Origin: Candidatus Margulisiibacteriota bacterium
GTDB taxonomy: Bacteria > Margulisbacteria > WOR-1 > JAHJIW01
Direction: 5' to 3'
Length of the DNA: 64,000 bases
NCBI GenBank assembly: GCA_018823125.1
Contig: JAHJIW010000012.1
Coordinates: 57,231 to 121,230 of the forward strand
Below are positions 1-8,704 of this stretch, one piece after another. How positions within the stretch are numbered: position 1 is the stretch's first letter; each line of letters begins with the position of its first letter. Made by a program: the position numbers and the translations under genes. The notes below the pieces were generated by a model. It was not told where the DNA came from. It searched no databases and saw only the letters and a list, made by a program, of their open reading frames with translations.

Positions 1-2
1 TG

Positions 3-245
3 AATATCTTGACTACTCCTGAGGGTAGATTTGTGGAAGTGTCCAATAGTGCTAAGCTAGGATTTGAAACGGTTACTTATGCTCACCATGAATTTGAGTT
101 TGATGCTGTCGGACAAATCCGTATCCTTGGGGGAAAGATAGTTGATATCAAGGTGTCTTCGGAAAAAATTTGGCCGATGGCACGTGAAGTAGCAAAAACA
201 TATAATAACTGCGTAAAAGTAGCTCCAGACGGGGTAAGACTATAG
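3..245 (+). CDS. C-terminal end of an unidentified protein (5' partial)
   Basis: An open frame runs in from the left edge and stops at a TAG at 243-245, giving about 80 residues of the carboxyl end. I do not recognise the family. The residues mix short beta-like stretches (FEFDAVGQIRILGGKIVDIK) with a helical end (WPMAREVAKTYNN). The last bases overlap the 3' end of thrS, which converges from the other strand. There is no ribosome site for an internal start, so I read it as a truncated gene and not a small complete one. Function is unknown. Confidence 0.55.
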   Translation, partial: NILTTPEGRFVEVSNSAKLGFETVTYAHHEFEFDAVGQIRILGGKIVDIKVSSEKIWPMAREVAKTYNNCVKVAPDGVRL

Positions 246-1952
246 TTCTTTAACGAAGGAGGCCGTAATTTCTTTCACCGACTTCTGTCCCAAATCGCCC
301 TTGCCGTGCTTGCGAACTGAGACTTTTTTAGCTTCCATTTCTTTATCGCCGATGATTAACATGTAGGGGATCTTTTCAACTTCGGCATTGCGGATTTTAT
401 TGCCGATTTTTTCGCTACGGGTATCAATGGTTACACGAAAATCTTGTTTTTGAAGTTCTTCCGCTACATTATTTGCATATTCGTTATGACGATCGGCTAA
501 GGGCAGGATGGCAACCTGAGTGGGTGCCAGCCAAAGCGGGAAATTTCCGCCGTAATGTTCAATTAAACCACCAATAAATCGCTCTAGACTACCTAAAATT
601 GCGCGGTGAATCATGACCGGACGATGTTTTTTGCCGTCTTCACCGGTATAGGTAAGGTCAAAACGTTCCGGCAGATTAAAATCAACTTGAATGGTAGGTC
701 CTTGCCACAGTCTTCCCAGCGCATCTTTAAGTTTTATGTCGATTTTAGGACCGTAAAATACGCCGCCACCGGGTTCGGGTTCATAATCAATCTTATTTTT
801 CTTTAAGACTTCTTCTAATATTTCTTCGGCGTGATCCCAGGATTCGGGGCTGCCCACAAATTTTTCGGGGCGCAGCGCCAAAATAACTTTATATTCATAC
901 CCGAATTTTTTCATCACAAAGTCCACAAATTCAATTACTTTGTGAATTTCATCCATTAATTGATCTGGACGACAGAAAATATGGGCGTCGTCCTGGGTAA
1001 ATCCGCGAACGCGGAGTAAGCCGTGCAATACTCCGGATTTTTCGTAACGATAGACGGTGCCAAACTCAAAATATCTGATTGGCAAGTCTCGATAACTGAT
1101 GAGTTTGCGTTTAAAAATTGTGATGTGACCGGGACAGTTCATGGGTTTAATTACATAATCTTGTTTGTCGATTTCCATGAAATACATATTTTCTTTGTAA
1201 TAACCGGTGTGTCCGGAGGTTTGGAAAAGATCAATTTTCGCGATATGGGGAATGGCGACAAACTCGTAGCCTCTTTTTAGGTTTTCTTTTTTGAGAAATT
1301 CTTCAATGATACTGCGCAGCATCGCTCCCTTAGGATGCCAGTAAACAAATCCAGCGCCGCATTCTTCGTGGATGCTGAATAAGTCTAATTCTTTACCTAA
1401 GCGGCGGTGGTCTCTTTTGTGAGCTTCTTCTAGATTATTAAGATATTTTTCAAGTTCTTCTTTAGTAGGGAAGGCGGTGCCGTAAATGCGCTGCAGCATC
1501 TTGTTTTTTTCACTGCCCAGCCAGTAGGCTCCGGCAATGGAAAGAAGTTTAAACGCTTTAATTTTTTTAGAGAAGTTTACGTGAGGGCCTTTGCATAAAT
1601 CTACAAAATCGCCGTGCTGATAGATGGTTACGTTGGCATCATCCAGCTTTTTAAGTAGTTCAACTTTGTAGGTTTGGCCTTTTTCTTTGAAAAATTGAAT
1701 GGCTTCTTTGCGATCCATCTCTCGTTTTTCAAATTTAAGATTTTTCTTGATGATTTCCTTCATTTTTGCTTCGATTTTGGGAAGGTCTTCGGGTTTTAAG
1801 ACGTGTTCCATATCAAAATCGTAGTAAAAACCATTCTCGATGGCGGGGCCAATCCCTAATTTTACGTTGGGAAAAAGCTGCATGACGGCGTCAGCCATAA
1901 TATGGGTGGTGGAGTGACGAAGCATTTCTAAATCTTGAGTACCTTTTGTCAT
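240..1952 (-). CDS. thrS: Threonine--tRNA ligase lacking the TGS domain
   Basis: Charges tRNA-Thr in the cytoplasm. The editing (SAD) domain comes first, with HSTTH at residues 13-17 and CKGPHV at 120-125. The class II catalytic core follows: motif 1 region near 200-220, the zinc ligand Cys273 in MNCPGH, motif 2 with RGFTQDDAHIF at 316-326, and motif 3 with an arginine in LGSLERFIGG. The anticodon-binding domain fills the end. At 570 residues it lacks the roughly 60-residue amino-terminal TGS domain of the standard 640-residue enzyme. The start is supported by a TATAAT box only 8 bp upstream, so there is no room for a longer reading. The gene stands alone and converges on the partial gene at the left edge. 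Confidence 0.97.
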   Translation of the reverse strand: MTKGTQDLEMLRHSTTHIMADAVMQLFPNVKLGIGPAIENGFYYDFDMEHVLKPEDLPKIEAKMKEIIKKNLKFEKREMDRKEAIQFFKEKGQTYKVELLKKLDDANVTIYQHGDFVDLCKGPHVNFSKKIKAFKLLSIAGAYWLGSEKNKMLQRIYGTAFPTKEELEKYLNNLEEAHKRDHRRLGKELDLFSIHEECGAGFVYWHPKGAMLRSIIEEFLKKENLKRGYEFVAIPHIAKIDLFQTSGHTGYYKENMYFMEIDKQDYVIKPMNCPGHITIFKRKLISYRDLPIRYFEFGTVYRYEKSGVLHGLLRVRGFTQDDAHIFCRPDQLMDEIHKVIEFVDFVMKKFGYEYKVILALRPEKFVGSPESWDHAEEILEEVLKKNKIDYEPEPGGGVFYGPKIDIKLKDALGRLWQGPTIQVDFNLPERFDLTYTGEDGKKHRPVMIHRAILGSLERFIGGLIEHYGGNFPLWLAPTQVAILPLADRHNEYANNVAEELQKQDFRVTIDTRSEKIGNKIRNAEVEKIPYMLIIGDKEMEAKKVSVRKHGKGDLGQKSVKEITASFVKEL

Positions 1953-1960
1953 GATGAGGG

Positions 1961-1966
1961 ATTATA
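1961..1966 (-). promoter_or_regulatory. thrS promoter (-10), leaderless
   Basis: The minus strand reads TGCTATAAT, an extended -10, and then 8 nt to the thrS ATG. No Shine-Dalgarno sequence fits in that space, so transcription probably begins at or next to the start codon. No T-box-like leader is possible. Confidence 0.65.
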
Positions 1967-1998
1967 GCATGCAGGAAAAAGCGTTGGAAGGCCCGGGA

Positions 1999-2153
1999 GG
2001 GCCCATGAAGTGATAGGGGGCTTAGGGCTAGCAAAGGCATAGAAGGGTAAAGTGATAGAAGAGCTTGCTGGTATAAACATCTAGATACCCTTAAGCCTTC
2101 TTTGCCTTCAAACACTTATGCCTTCGTTTTACCTCAAGGGCCTTCATGGGCCC
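1999..2153 (+). repeat. Purine-rich/pyrimidine-rich inverted repeat tract
   Basis: The gap between thrS and the HicB-like gene is purine-rich on its left half and pyrimidine-rich on its right half. A perfect 12-bp inverted repeat pairs GGGCCCATGAAG (1999-2010) with CTTCATGGGCCC (2142-2153). Shorter words between them also pair roughly (AAGGCATAGAAGG against CTTATGCC and CCTTC). A transcript could fold into a long imperfect hairpin. There is no coding support here. Confidence 0.55.
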
Positions 2154-2175
2154 TTATCGCTTTGCTTTTGGGGAA

Positions 2176-2448
2176 TTAGTTCATCGAAACCGGAAAGTTG
2201 TTGAACTTCAGGTTACCCGTCATGGGAATGCCTTTTTTAATCGATTGCCCGGGGTTTTTCGGTAAATTTTTAAATATCTGCTTTAAGTCTTTTTTAATCT
2301 TCTGAGAAATATTAGCGGAAATCAAATCTGATAATTTATCCAGCGCTTCGTCTAGATTGCCGCCTTCCGTTTCGCAGCCGGGAATGGTAGGGCACTGAAC
2401 GATGAATTTTCCTTCTTTGGTGGTATGTACTTTAATTTCGAGATGCAT
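2176..2448 (-). CDS. HicB-family antitoxin-like protein, no toxin partner
   Basis: A 90-residue protein. The first 45 residues match the HicB/DUF1902 half-RNase-fold pattern: strand, GKFIVQCPTIPGCETEG, then a helix LDEALDKLSDLISANI. The carboxyl end is basic and could be a weak DNA-binding tail. I chose the ATG at 2448 because TATAAT lies 6 bp before it; a longer frame would have to start upstream of that promoter. No HicA-like ORF is adjacent, so it is an orphan. Family membership is likely; a toxin-antitoxin role is not shown. Confidence 0.75.
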   Translation of the reverse strand: MHLEIKVHTTKEGKFIVQCPTIPGCETEGGNLDEALDKLSDLISANISQKIKKDLKQIFKNLPKNPGQSIKKGIPMTGNLKFNNFPVSMN

Positions 2449-2454
2449 GGGGTA

Positions 2455-2460
2455 ATTATA
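2455..2460 (-). promoter_or_regulatory. -10 box of the HicB-like gene, leaderless
   Basis: The minus strand reads TGTTATAAT (extended -10), ending 6 nt before the ATG. No Shine-Dalgarno sequence is present. Confidence 0.6.
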
Positions 2461-2465
2461 ACATA

Positions 2466-2638
2466 ATAGAAGGGTTAAGATGGCGTAAGAGGGCGGCAGG
2501 GGTGGAAAGAAGCGAGGGAAGTGGTAAAAGCGGCGGGCCCCATCATATTTTACCTCTTTCACCTCTATCACTTCATCGCCGCTAACCCTTTTCCCTCTTC
2601 TTATGCCTTCTATCGCCTTCTATTTTCCTTAAAATAAT
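2466..2638 (+). repeat. Second purine/pyrimidine tract flanking the HicB-like gene
   Basis: A purine-rich half (about 2466-2540) is followed by a pyrimidine-rich half (about 2545-2638). It uses words that also occur in the tract at 1999-2153: CTTATGCCTTC is found at 2115-2125 and again at 2600-2610. AGAAGGGTTAAG on the left is roughly complementary to CTAACCCTTTT on the right. The two tracts bracket the HicB-like gene. Confidence 0.45.
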
Positions 2639-2651
2639 TGATCCAAAAAGT

Positions 2652-2679
2652 GAAATTTTTTTTGCAGATGTGAAGATAT
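2652..2679 (+). promoter_or_regulatory. Sigma-28-like promoter, site E
   Basis: GAAA at 2652-2655, 16 bp, then GAAGATAT at 2672-2679. This is the most divergent of six similar sites in the window: one base longer and with two differences from GCCGATAT. It lies 30 bp before the ATG of the acidic protein at 2710, leaving a short leader that carries the ribosome site. Confidence 0.5.
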
Positions 2680-2709
2680 AGAGGTGAAATAAGCTTAAGG
2701 GGGAAAATT

Positions 2710-3222
2710 ATGGGAGCACCATTAATTGCTACGGTTGGAAAAAGAACCTACACTTTGAATCACGATATTATCAAAGAAAAAATAGAACTTTCGGTGGAAG
2801 AAGGCAATAATGAAGAAGTGTATATTATCAAACCCCAGTCTGATATGTATTATGCTCATGTAACTAGTCCCCAAGAAACCACGCTGGAAGAACAAGATGC
2901 TCAAGAAGAAGGATCCGACCTTCCTAATGACTTTTCCTGGGTTGAATATCAAGCTTGGCAAAACCTTTATTCACTTTTGCAAGCTAATGCCGAAGACGTG
3001 AAGTTTGTTGCCGGCAATAGAGAACGACTGCAAATTTTATACACTAACTTTGTTCGTATGGCCTTAAATAATCCGCGTGAGGCAGTGCCTTTTGATCAAG
3101 AGCCAATACGTTTTTGTAGTGAACGAGGGGCAATGCAAACAAAGATTTTTGGTTCATACCCAGAAACTCGTCAGGAATGTATAGATGCAATTCTGGCAGA
3201 GAATCCGCTGATTGAAGAATAA
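2710..3222 (+). CDS. Unidentified 170-residue acidic protein
   Basis: I do not recognise this protein. The start follows a good ribosome site (AAGGGGGAA). The middle, about residues 55-75, is a low-complexity Glu/Asp-rich linker. Both ends look folded: a beta-rich amino part (LIATVGKRTYTLNHD) and a helical carboxyl part. There is no signal peptide or membrane segment. It has its own sigma-28-like site 30 bp upstream and ends one base before the end of dxr, which converges on it. Its promoter class links it to five other unassigned transcription units in this window. Confidence 0.7.
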   Translation: MGAPLIATVGKRTYTLNHDIIKEKIELSVEEGNNEEVYIIKPQSDMYYAHVTSPQETTLEEQDAQEEGSDLPNDFSWVEYQAWQNLYSLLQANAEDVKFVAGNRERLQILYTNFVRMALNNPREAVPFDQEPIRFCSERGAMQTKIFGSYPETRQECIDAILAENPLIEE

Positions 3223-3223
3223 A

Positions 3224-4357
3224 CTAATTAGCTTCCCTTGCCCACTTATCCGCAGCGAGGATATCTTCGATAGTTGGATTAGCTTTACTCTGATGTTTAT
3301 CTAGCGCAGCCTTGACTTGTTCCGCAATTTGCATAAATCCAATTTTCTTACCCAAAAACTGTTTAACCGCTACTTCATTAGCCGCATTTAGTACGGCACC
3401 GGCAGTTCCACCTTTTTTAGCCGCTTCGTAAGCTAGTTTTAAGCACTGAAACTTATTTAAATCCGGTTTTGCGAAGTTAAGCGTTGATAGTTTAGTAAAA
3501 TCAATTCGTTTAAAAAAGTTTTGTGCACGTTTTCCGTCTAATAATGCATATTGAATTGGAAGCCGCATGTCAGCCGGTCCTAATTGAGCCATAACCGATC
3601 CGTCAACAAATTCAACCATCGAGTGAATAACGCTTTGCGGATGGATGATCACTTCAATATTTTTATAATCAATCCCAAACAAATAATGGGCTTCGATAAC
3701 TTCTAAACCTTTGTTCATTAAGGTGGCGGAATCAATAGTGATTTTGGGGCCCATTTTCCAGGTGGGATGAGCCAGCGCTTCTTTAGGCGTCATAGCGGCT
3801 AATTTTTCAACCGGCGTATTTAAAAATGGACCGCCGGAAGCGGTTAAGATAATTTTTTTAACTTTCTTTTTATCTTCGCCGGCTAAACATTGATAAATGG
3901 CACTATGTTCCGAATCGATCGGCATAACTTTAATGCCGGCTTTTTTAATCTCTTCCATCATGAGGTCGCCGCCAGCGACTAAAATTTCTTTAGTGGCCAG
4001 GGCTAAATCTTTTTTGGCTTTGATGGCTTCCAGGGTGGGGGTGAGCGAAAGTGAGCCAGGGATGGCAACCACTACCGTGTTTACGGCTGGATCAGTAGCT
4101 GCTGCAAGTAAACCTTCGGAATTAGTAAGTATTTTTGTGTTAGTTTTGCCAAGTGCAGCTTCAACTTTGGATTTGGTAGCATCATCCGCAACCGAAACGA
4201 TTTTTGGAGAGAATTTTTTGATCTGTTCGACAATTAAATCAACTTCGTCTTTAGCGGCTAAGGCAACTACATTAAAACTGGAGGGGTAGGCTAATACAAC
4301 TTCTAAGGTTTGTTTGCCGATGGAGCCGGTGGACCCTAAAACTGCTAACTTTTTCAT
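3224..4357 (-). CDS. dxr: 1-deoxy-D-xylulose 5-phosphate reductoisomerase
   Basis: Catalyses the NADPH-dependent rearrangement and reduction of DXP to methylerythritol phosphate, the committed step of non-mevalonate isoprenoid synthesis. The NADPH-binding loop GSTGSIGKQTL lies at residues 8-18. PIDSEHSAIYQCL at 146-158 carries the metal and substrate ligands, and TASGGPF and SATLMNKGLE follow. Length (377) is normal. A TATTAT box sits 6 bp before the start, with no ribosome site. Elsewhere in the window ispH belongs to the same pathway. Confidence 0.97.
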   Translation of the reverse strand: MKKLAVLGSTGSIGKQTLEVVLAYPSSFNVVALAAKDEVDLIVEQIKKFSPKIVSVADDATKSKVEAALGKTNTKILTNSEGLLAAATDPAVNTVVVAIPGSLSLTPTLEAIKAKKDLALATKEILVAGGDLMMEEIKKAGIKVMPIDSEHSAIYQCLAGEDKKKVKKIILTASGGPFLNTPVEKLAAMTPKEALAHPTWKMGPKITIDSATLMNKGLEVIEAHYLFGIDYKNIEVIIHPQSVIHSMVEFVDGSVMAQLGPADMRLPIQYALLDGKRAQNFFKRIDFTKLSTLNFAKPDLNKFQCLKLAYEAAKKGGTAGAVLNAANEVAVKQFLGKKIGFMQIAEQVKAALDKHQSKANPTIEDILAADKWAREAN

Positions 4358-4363
4358 GGCGTA

Positions 4364-4369
4364 ATAATA
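4364..4369 (-). promoter_or_regulatory. dxr -10 box, leaderless
   Basis: The minus strand reads TATTAT, followed by TACGCC and the ATG. The 6-nt spacing implies a leaderless transcript. Confidence 0.5.
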
Positions 4370-4412
4370 TCACAGAAGATAAATTTGTCAAAAAGTGAGA
4401 TTTTGGCGAAAA

Positions 4413-4886
4413 TTAAGTAAAGAAATTAATAATCCCCAAACTAGCCAGCGTCATCAAGGTAGTAGCAATAATCGTTCCTAAAATCGCACAGATAAAAGTA
4501 GGCAGCCACCTTAGGCCAAAGAGATAAGCCGCGATACACCCAGTCCACACCCCGGTTCCTGGAAAGGGGATCCCGATAAACAAAATTAACCCGATCAGTT
4601 CAAATTCCTGGATAATTTTACTTTTGGCACGGGTGCGGGCAAACAGCCAGGTGAAAAATTTATCCCACCAGGGGATTTTTCGAAGTTTTATAGTCAGTGT
4701 ATTTAAAAACCAGAGAATGGGAATAACTGGAATTACACTTCCAACTACATTCAGGCTGAAGTTTAACTGCCAGGGGAGGCCGAGGTAAAAGCCAAAAGGT
4801 ACGGCGCCGCGAACTTCAATTACCGGGGTGGCGGCCATAATGAAAACCGCAAGCTCCTTAGGAAGGCTTTGAAAAAATTCCAGCAT
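4413..4886 (-). CDS. Small multidrug-export family membrane protein (PF06695-like)
   Basis: A 157-residue integral membrane protein resembling the Sm_multidrug_ex/COG2426 family. Hallmarks are the early ATPVIEVRGAVPFGF segment and the glycine-rich FIGIPFPGTGVWTGCIAAYLFGL segment; four or five hydrophobic helices are visible. The transport function implied by the family name is poorly tested. The start codon overlaps the ilvC stop (TAATG), so translation is probably coupled to ilvC, an unusual partner. Confidence 0.8.
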   Translation of the reverse strand: MLEFFQSLPKELAVFIMAATPVIEVRGAVPFGFYLGLPWQLNFSLNVVGSVIPVIPILWFLNTLTIKLRKIPWWDKFFTWLFARTRAKSKIIQEFELIGLILFIGIPFPGTGVWTGCIAAYLFGLRWLPTFICAILGTIIATTLMTLASLGIINFFT

Positions 4887-5956
4887 TATTTCTTTTTAGA
4901 CTTTTTCTTGCTGACAGTGGCTTTTGTTTCAGCCTTTTTAGGGGCAGGTTTTACTTCCGCTTTTTTAGCTTTAAGCCAGCTCATCATAGAACGCAGCTCA
5001 GTGCCAACTTGTTCGATTAAATGTTTGCGGTCTTTACTCATTAGTTTATTAAATACTGGTCGGCCGGCCTGATTTTCTAAAATCCATTCTTTGGCAAAAG
5101 AACCATTTTGCACCCGATTTAATACATAGCGCATTTTTTGTTTAACATTTTCATCGATTAACATTGGGCCTACGGTTAAGTCGCCGTATTTTGCGGTGTT
5201 TGAAATGGCACAGCGCATTCCGTATATGCCTTGTTGATACATTAAATCAACGATAAGTTTTAACTCATGTAAGCACTCAAAATAAGCCATTTCAGGCTGA
5301 TAGCCGGCTTCTACTAAAACTTCAAATCCCGCTTTTACTAAAGATGTACATCCGCCGCATAATACCGCTTGTTCACCAAAAAGATCAGTTTCAGTTTCTT
5401 CTTTGAAAGTGGTTTCAAATACTCCGGCACGAGTTCCGCCAATGCCTTTAGCATGGGCCAAGGCGATTTTTTTAGCTCGGCCAGTGGCGTCTTGATAAAT
5501 TGCGATCAGAGAAGGAACCCCCGCGCCATTTAGATAAGTTTCTCTGACCATTGGTCCGGGTCCTTTAGGAGCCACCATGATAACGTCCACGTCTTTGGGA
5601 GGGAGGATTTGGTTATAATGAATATTAAAACCATGAGAAAATACTAAACATTTCCCTTTGGTTAAGTACTTTTCAATAGATGATTTGTAGACCTTGGCTT
5701 GAAGTTCATCCGGAACTAACATTTGAATAATATCGCCTTTTTTAGCGGCTTCTTCCGCTGACATGACTTTCATGCCGGCTTCTTTGGCGCGGTCCCAGTT
5801 TGGTGTTCCTTCTACTTCAGCTACGATAACGTTGGCGCCGCTGTCTTGTAGATTTTGTGATTGAGCACTGCCTTGCGATCCAAAACCAATAATTGCTATG
5901 GTTTTTCCTTTCAAAACTCCAAAATCTGCGTCTTTATCGTAATATACTTTTGCCAT
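4886..5956 (-). CDS. ilvC: Ketol-acid reductoisomerase with a lysine-rich tail
   Basis: Second common step of valine/isoleucine synthesis: NADPH-dependent isomeroreduction of acetolactate. The Rossmann motif GFGSQG is at residues 24-29, and the class I knotted domain contains [11 protein letters not shown] and [10 protein letters not shown]. The last 25 or so residues are Lys/Ala/Pro/Glu-rich and unstructured in appearance, beyond the usual end near 330. The ATG has a strong ribosome site (GGAGGG). It is not next to ilvB/ilvN/ilvD but shares their strand. Confidence 0.97.
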   Translation of the reverse strand: MAKVYYDKDADFGVLKGKTIAIIGFGSQGSAQSQNLQDSGANVIVAEVEGTPNWDRAKEAGMKVMSAEEAAKKGDIIQMLVPDELQAKVYKSSIEKYLTKGKCLVFSHGFNIHYNQILPPKDVDVIMVAPKGPGPMVRETYLNGAGVPSLIAIYQDATGRAKKIALAHAKGIGGTRAGVFETTFKEETETDLFGEQAVLCGGCTSLVKAGFEVLVEAGYQPEMAYFECLHELKLIVDLMYQQGIYGMRCAISNTAKYGDLTVGPMLIDENVKQKMRYVLNRVQNGSFAKEWILENQAGRPVFNKLMSKDRKHLIEQVGTELRSMMSWLKAKKAEVKPAPKKAETKATVSKKKSKKK

Positions 5957-5987
5957 GATAATCCCTCCATAATTTGAATGAGTGGGT

Positions 5988-6016
5988 ATTATATCACAAA
6001 TTGACTTGGGTGTTGA
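5988..6016 (-). promoter_or_regulatory. ilvC promoter
   Basis: Minus-strand TATAAT at 5988-5993 with a modest -35, TCAACA, at 6011-6016 (17-bp spacer). The leader is about 30 nt and carries the GGAGGG ribosome site. There is no attenuator or leader peptide. Confidence 0.5.
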
Positions 6017-6067
6017 AGAGGTGAATTACAATTTAACTGATGAAAGCAAAAAAATTGATTATAAAGT

Positions 6068-6094
6068 GCAATTTTTACCGGCTTATGACGATAA
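6068..6094 (+). promoter_or_regulatory. Sigma-28-like promoter, site D
   Basis: GCAA at 6068-6071, 15 bp beginning TTTTTACC, then GACGATAA at 6087-6094. The -10 differs from the FliA consensus GCCGATAA by one base. It drives the 6123-11107 gene pair. Confidence 0.6.
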
Positions 6095-6122
6095 AGAAAT
6101 GCAAGTGTGCGGTATATAGGAG

Positions 6123-8702
6123 ATGGTTAATTTGACCAGGATCGGGGAACCCTTATTTAATTATTATAAACTGCAGAATTTTGGTTTTGATTTGAATCAG
6201 AATCAAAGCATTGAACCTAATGAGAGGATTGATCTTAATGAAGACCAGACCATTTCTCTGGATGAATATCATAATTTCGTTGAGAGAAATTCAAATCAGC
6301 TTAGCCGACAGATAATGAATGATGTTTTGAGCGAAATTTACGATGCGATTCGCTTTTTGGATAATCTTCAATCCCACTATTATGATTTTAGCTCTCTGGA
6401 TATTTACAATTATTCACTGGAAACGGTTTTATCTCAAAATGTTCTGGCGAGCGCCAGGTATGAAATTGAACGCAGCCATTCCCGCATGGGGCGTGATTCG
6501 GAGGAAAATGTTCAAAAAATAAAACAGTATTATGTGAACATGAAAGAAAGACTTAATTCTTTGTATGCTTTGACGCCTACGGAGGAAGAGCTGGATAGGG
6601 TCGTATCGGTTATTGAAAATAATTATGCCCACGGCGCGGGGTTTTTAGCCCCGCAGGCGCCGACGATTCAACTTGCGTTTGGCATGCCGGCCGAAAATGA
6701 TTTGCGCGTACTTGAAAATTTCATCTCTAAATATCCGAACCACGAGTTTGCCTATGTAATTCAGGTAATTTTAGCAAATCTTTACCTCAGAGCGGATGAA
6801 GATGAAAAAGCATTGGATTTATGCAGAAATATAAGGGTGCCATTTATATATGCCAGTTCTGCGGACGTGGGGGAGAGAGTTGAAAATGCATCTGAATTTG
6901 AAGGGTTTGAAGCTCCTCAAGTAAAAGAAGCTTTTGATAAGGTTGTAGAGAATCTGGGCGCGTATTTGCCGGAAAATTTTGATCGGGTAGTGGTGGGGCA
7001 CGTGCTTTTAGAGCTGGGGCAGGAAGCGGCGGCCAATCAAGTTTTTGAGGATGCGGGGCAAAAACTTTTCCCGTCCGGCTTGTCAGTTAAGCCGCAGAAT
7101 ATCGATGAAATCTACATCCATGCCCTCCCGGTTTTTTTGCAGACGATTGCCGATGCCAAAGAAAACTTTGCTGCCAATCATGGGTATCCTAAAAATCAAT
7201 TGGCGGAAATTTTGGATATTTATAATCTGATTCTCGATGAGTTTCCGTTTGGCAGAAATGTAAATGAGGTCAGGTTGAAGTTGGCGGATGTTTATAAAAA
7301 TACGGGGGATATTTCCAGCGCGGTTCAAATATATAATGCCATTCCTGCCGATTACGAAGGATATGGTGAAGCTCAGCTAAAAATCGGTGAGCTGTATTTA
7401 GCGCGCGGGGACACTGATCGTGCAATTGTTCATTTTGAAAATGCAACACAGACTCCTGAAAATCCATTTAATTTTGACCTGGAGCCACGGGCGCTCGCGC
7501 TTTCTCACATGGGTGAAATCCACATGCAAAGAGGAAATTATGTTTCTGCGGTGGAAGTATTTGAGGAGTCATCTGAAGTAGAGGGAACGGCCGCGCGTTT
7601 ATTTAAGGTTGGTTATGCCGCGCTCTTGGCAGCCACGGCAGCTAGAGATGATTACCTCATCGGAATCTGGTTTCAAGCGGAGAAAAATACTACTCCACAA
7701 GAATATGCAGCTCAGATATTTAAAAGGATTTTTAATGAATATTCCGATTCACCTCTTACGCAAAGGGCTTTGCTGCTTAAAGATGTGGCTGAATCCGGAG
7801 TAGAGTTTGAATTGAGAACTACTTCCAGCGGCAGGGGCATTGCGATTAAAAAATTCAGCGGGATTCAAGGTGTTTCATTGGTTTATATCGGAGACAGTTT
7901 TGTGCCGGAAGTGATGCCGGGCAATGCTTATCTAACCGATGAGGGGTCTTTGGTAGTTTCGAAATATTTTGGGGAATTTAATGTAACATTTTATCGGCCC
8001 CAAGATACCCTTCCGGGAAATAATGATGCGCTGCTCAAGGCCTGTCGGATTTTGCCTGATGTTTTCTTTCAGGGATTTAAACGGATGTACTTTACCGGCG
8101 AGGATGGTGAAGTGGCGGGATCGTATTATGAAGATGAAGATGAAGTTCAAATTTATCAATCTTCGAAGCCGCTGGGAACCATTGTGCATGAACTGGGCCA
8201 CCACTGGGATTTGAGCGTTTCCCGTGGATTAAGCGGCAGCCAATTGGGCTTTGGGGATTTAAGCAATGTTTTATATGACATCAGCTGGACGCCGGATAAG
8301 ATCCGGCGCGAAGTTGCCAGCGATGAATGGAGAGAAAATAAACCGGACCGCACCGGATTTGATATTGAAGATTTTGCGGAGGAATACGGACTGTGCAACC
8401 GGAAAGAGGATTTAGCAACCATGGTTGAGTATTATGTGATTTATGGCCAGAATTTGCGGGATCGAATTACGGAACAGATGGAGAGGGGTAACTTTGAATT
8501 AGCGGTTAAGTATCTCTTTGTTAAATACGTTATGCCTTTCCGCGGCAGAGAATATCCGCAGAACGGAGAATATTTAGGTTTTGCTGAGGTCGAGCAAAAA
8601 TTGAACGAATGCCTGGAAGCAAATCCGGGCACCGTTGAGGCGTCAACCATTCAGGCTTTAGAGAGAATAAAACAAAAATCAAAGGAAATGACTTATAAAT
8701 AA
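6123..8702 (+). CDS. EF-hand/TPR protein with a zincin-like HELGH motif
   Basis: Not a family I can name. Residues 23-34 and 37-48 are EF-hand/dockerin-like calcium loops (DLNQNQSIEPNE, DLNEDQTISLDE). Residues about 190-520 contain TPR-like helical repeats (for example YGEAQLKIGELYLARGDTD). Near the end, HELGH at 689-693 followed by EDLATMVEYY from 762 looks like a gluzincin-type zinc protease with Glu as third ligand. No signal peptide or membrane segment is visible. The AGGAG ribosome site touches the ATG at 6123; the TTG at 6132 has better spacing and may be the true start. It is co-transcribed with the next gene, 2 bp downstream, behind a sigma-28-like site. Confidence 0.75.
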   Translation: MVNLTRIGEPLFNYYKLQNFGFDLNQNQSIEPNERIDLNEDQTISLDEYHNFVERNSNQLSRQIMNDVLSEIYDAIRFLDNLQSHYYDFSSLDIYNYSLETVLSQNVLASARYEIERSHSRMGRDSEENVQKIKQYYVNMKERLNSLYALTPTEEELDRVVSVIENNYAHGAGFLAPQAPTIQLAFGMPAENDLRVLENFISKYPNHEFAYVIQVILANLYLRADEDEKALDLCRNIRVPFIYASSADVGERVENASEFEGFEAPQVKEAFDKVVENLGAYLPENFDRVVVGHVLLELGQEAAANQVFEDAGQKLFPSGLSVKPQNIDEIYIHALPVFLQTIADAKENFAANHGYPKNQLAEILDIYNLILDEFPFGRNVNEVRLKLADVYKNTGDISSAVQIYNAIPADYEGYGEAQLKIGELYLARGDTDRAIVHFENATQTPENPFNFDLEPRALALSHMGEIHMQRGNYVSAVEVFEESSEVEGTAARLFKVGYAALLAATAARDDYLIGIWFQAEKNTTPQEYAAQIFKRIFNEYSDSPLTQRALLLKDVAESGVEFELRTTSSGRGIAIKKFSGIQGVSLVYIGDSFVPEVMPGNAYLTDEGSLVVSKYFGEFNVTFYRPQDTLPGNNDALLKACRILPDVFFQGFKRMYFTGEDGEVAGSYYEDEDEVQIYQSSKPLGTIVHELGHHWDLSVSRGLSGSQLGFGDLSNVLYDISWTPDKIRREVASDEWRENKPDRTGFDIEDFAEEYGLCNRKEDLATMVEYYVIYGQNLRDRITEQMERGNFELAVKYLFVKYVMPFRGREYPQNGEYLGFAEVEQKLNECLEANPGTVEASTIQALERIKQKSKEMTYK

Positions 8703-8704
8703 TT

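Noticed and set aside
1891..2115. 74-residue minus-strand frame upstream of thrS
   Set aside because: It overlaps the thrS start and promoter, has low-complexity residues and no ribosome site.
1953..2175. T-box riboswitch for thrS
   Set aside because: The -10 box is 8 bp from the start codon, so there is no leader to hold one.
6001..6032. TTGACT...TACAAT as a vegetative promoter for the 6123 gene
   Set aside because: The spacer is 20 bp, and a better sigma-28-like site lies between it and the gene.
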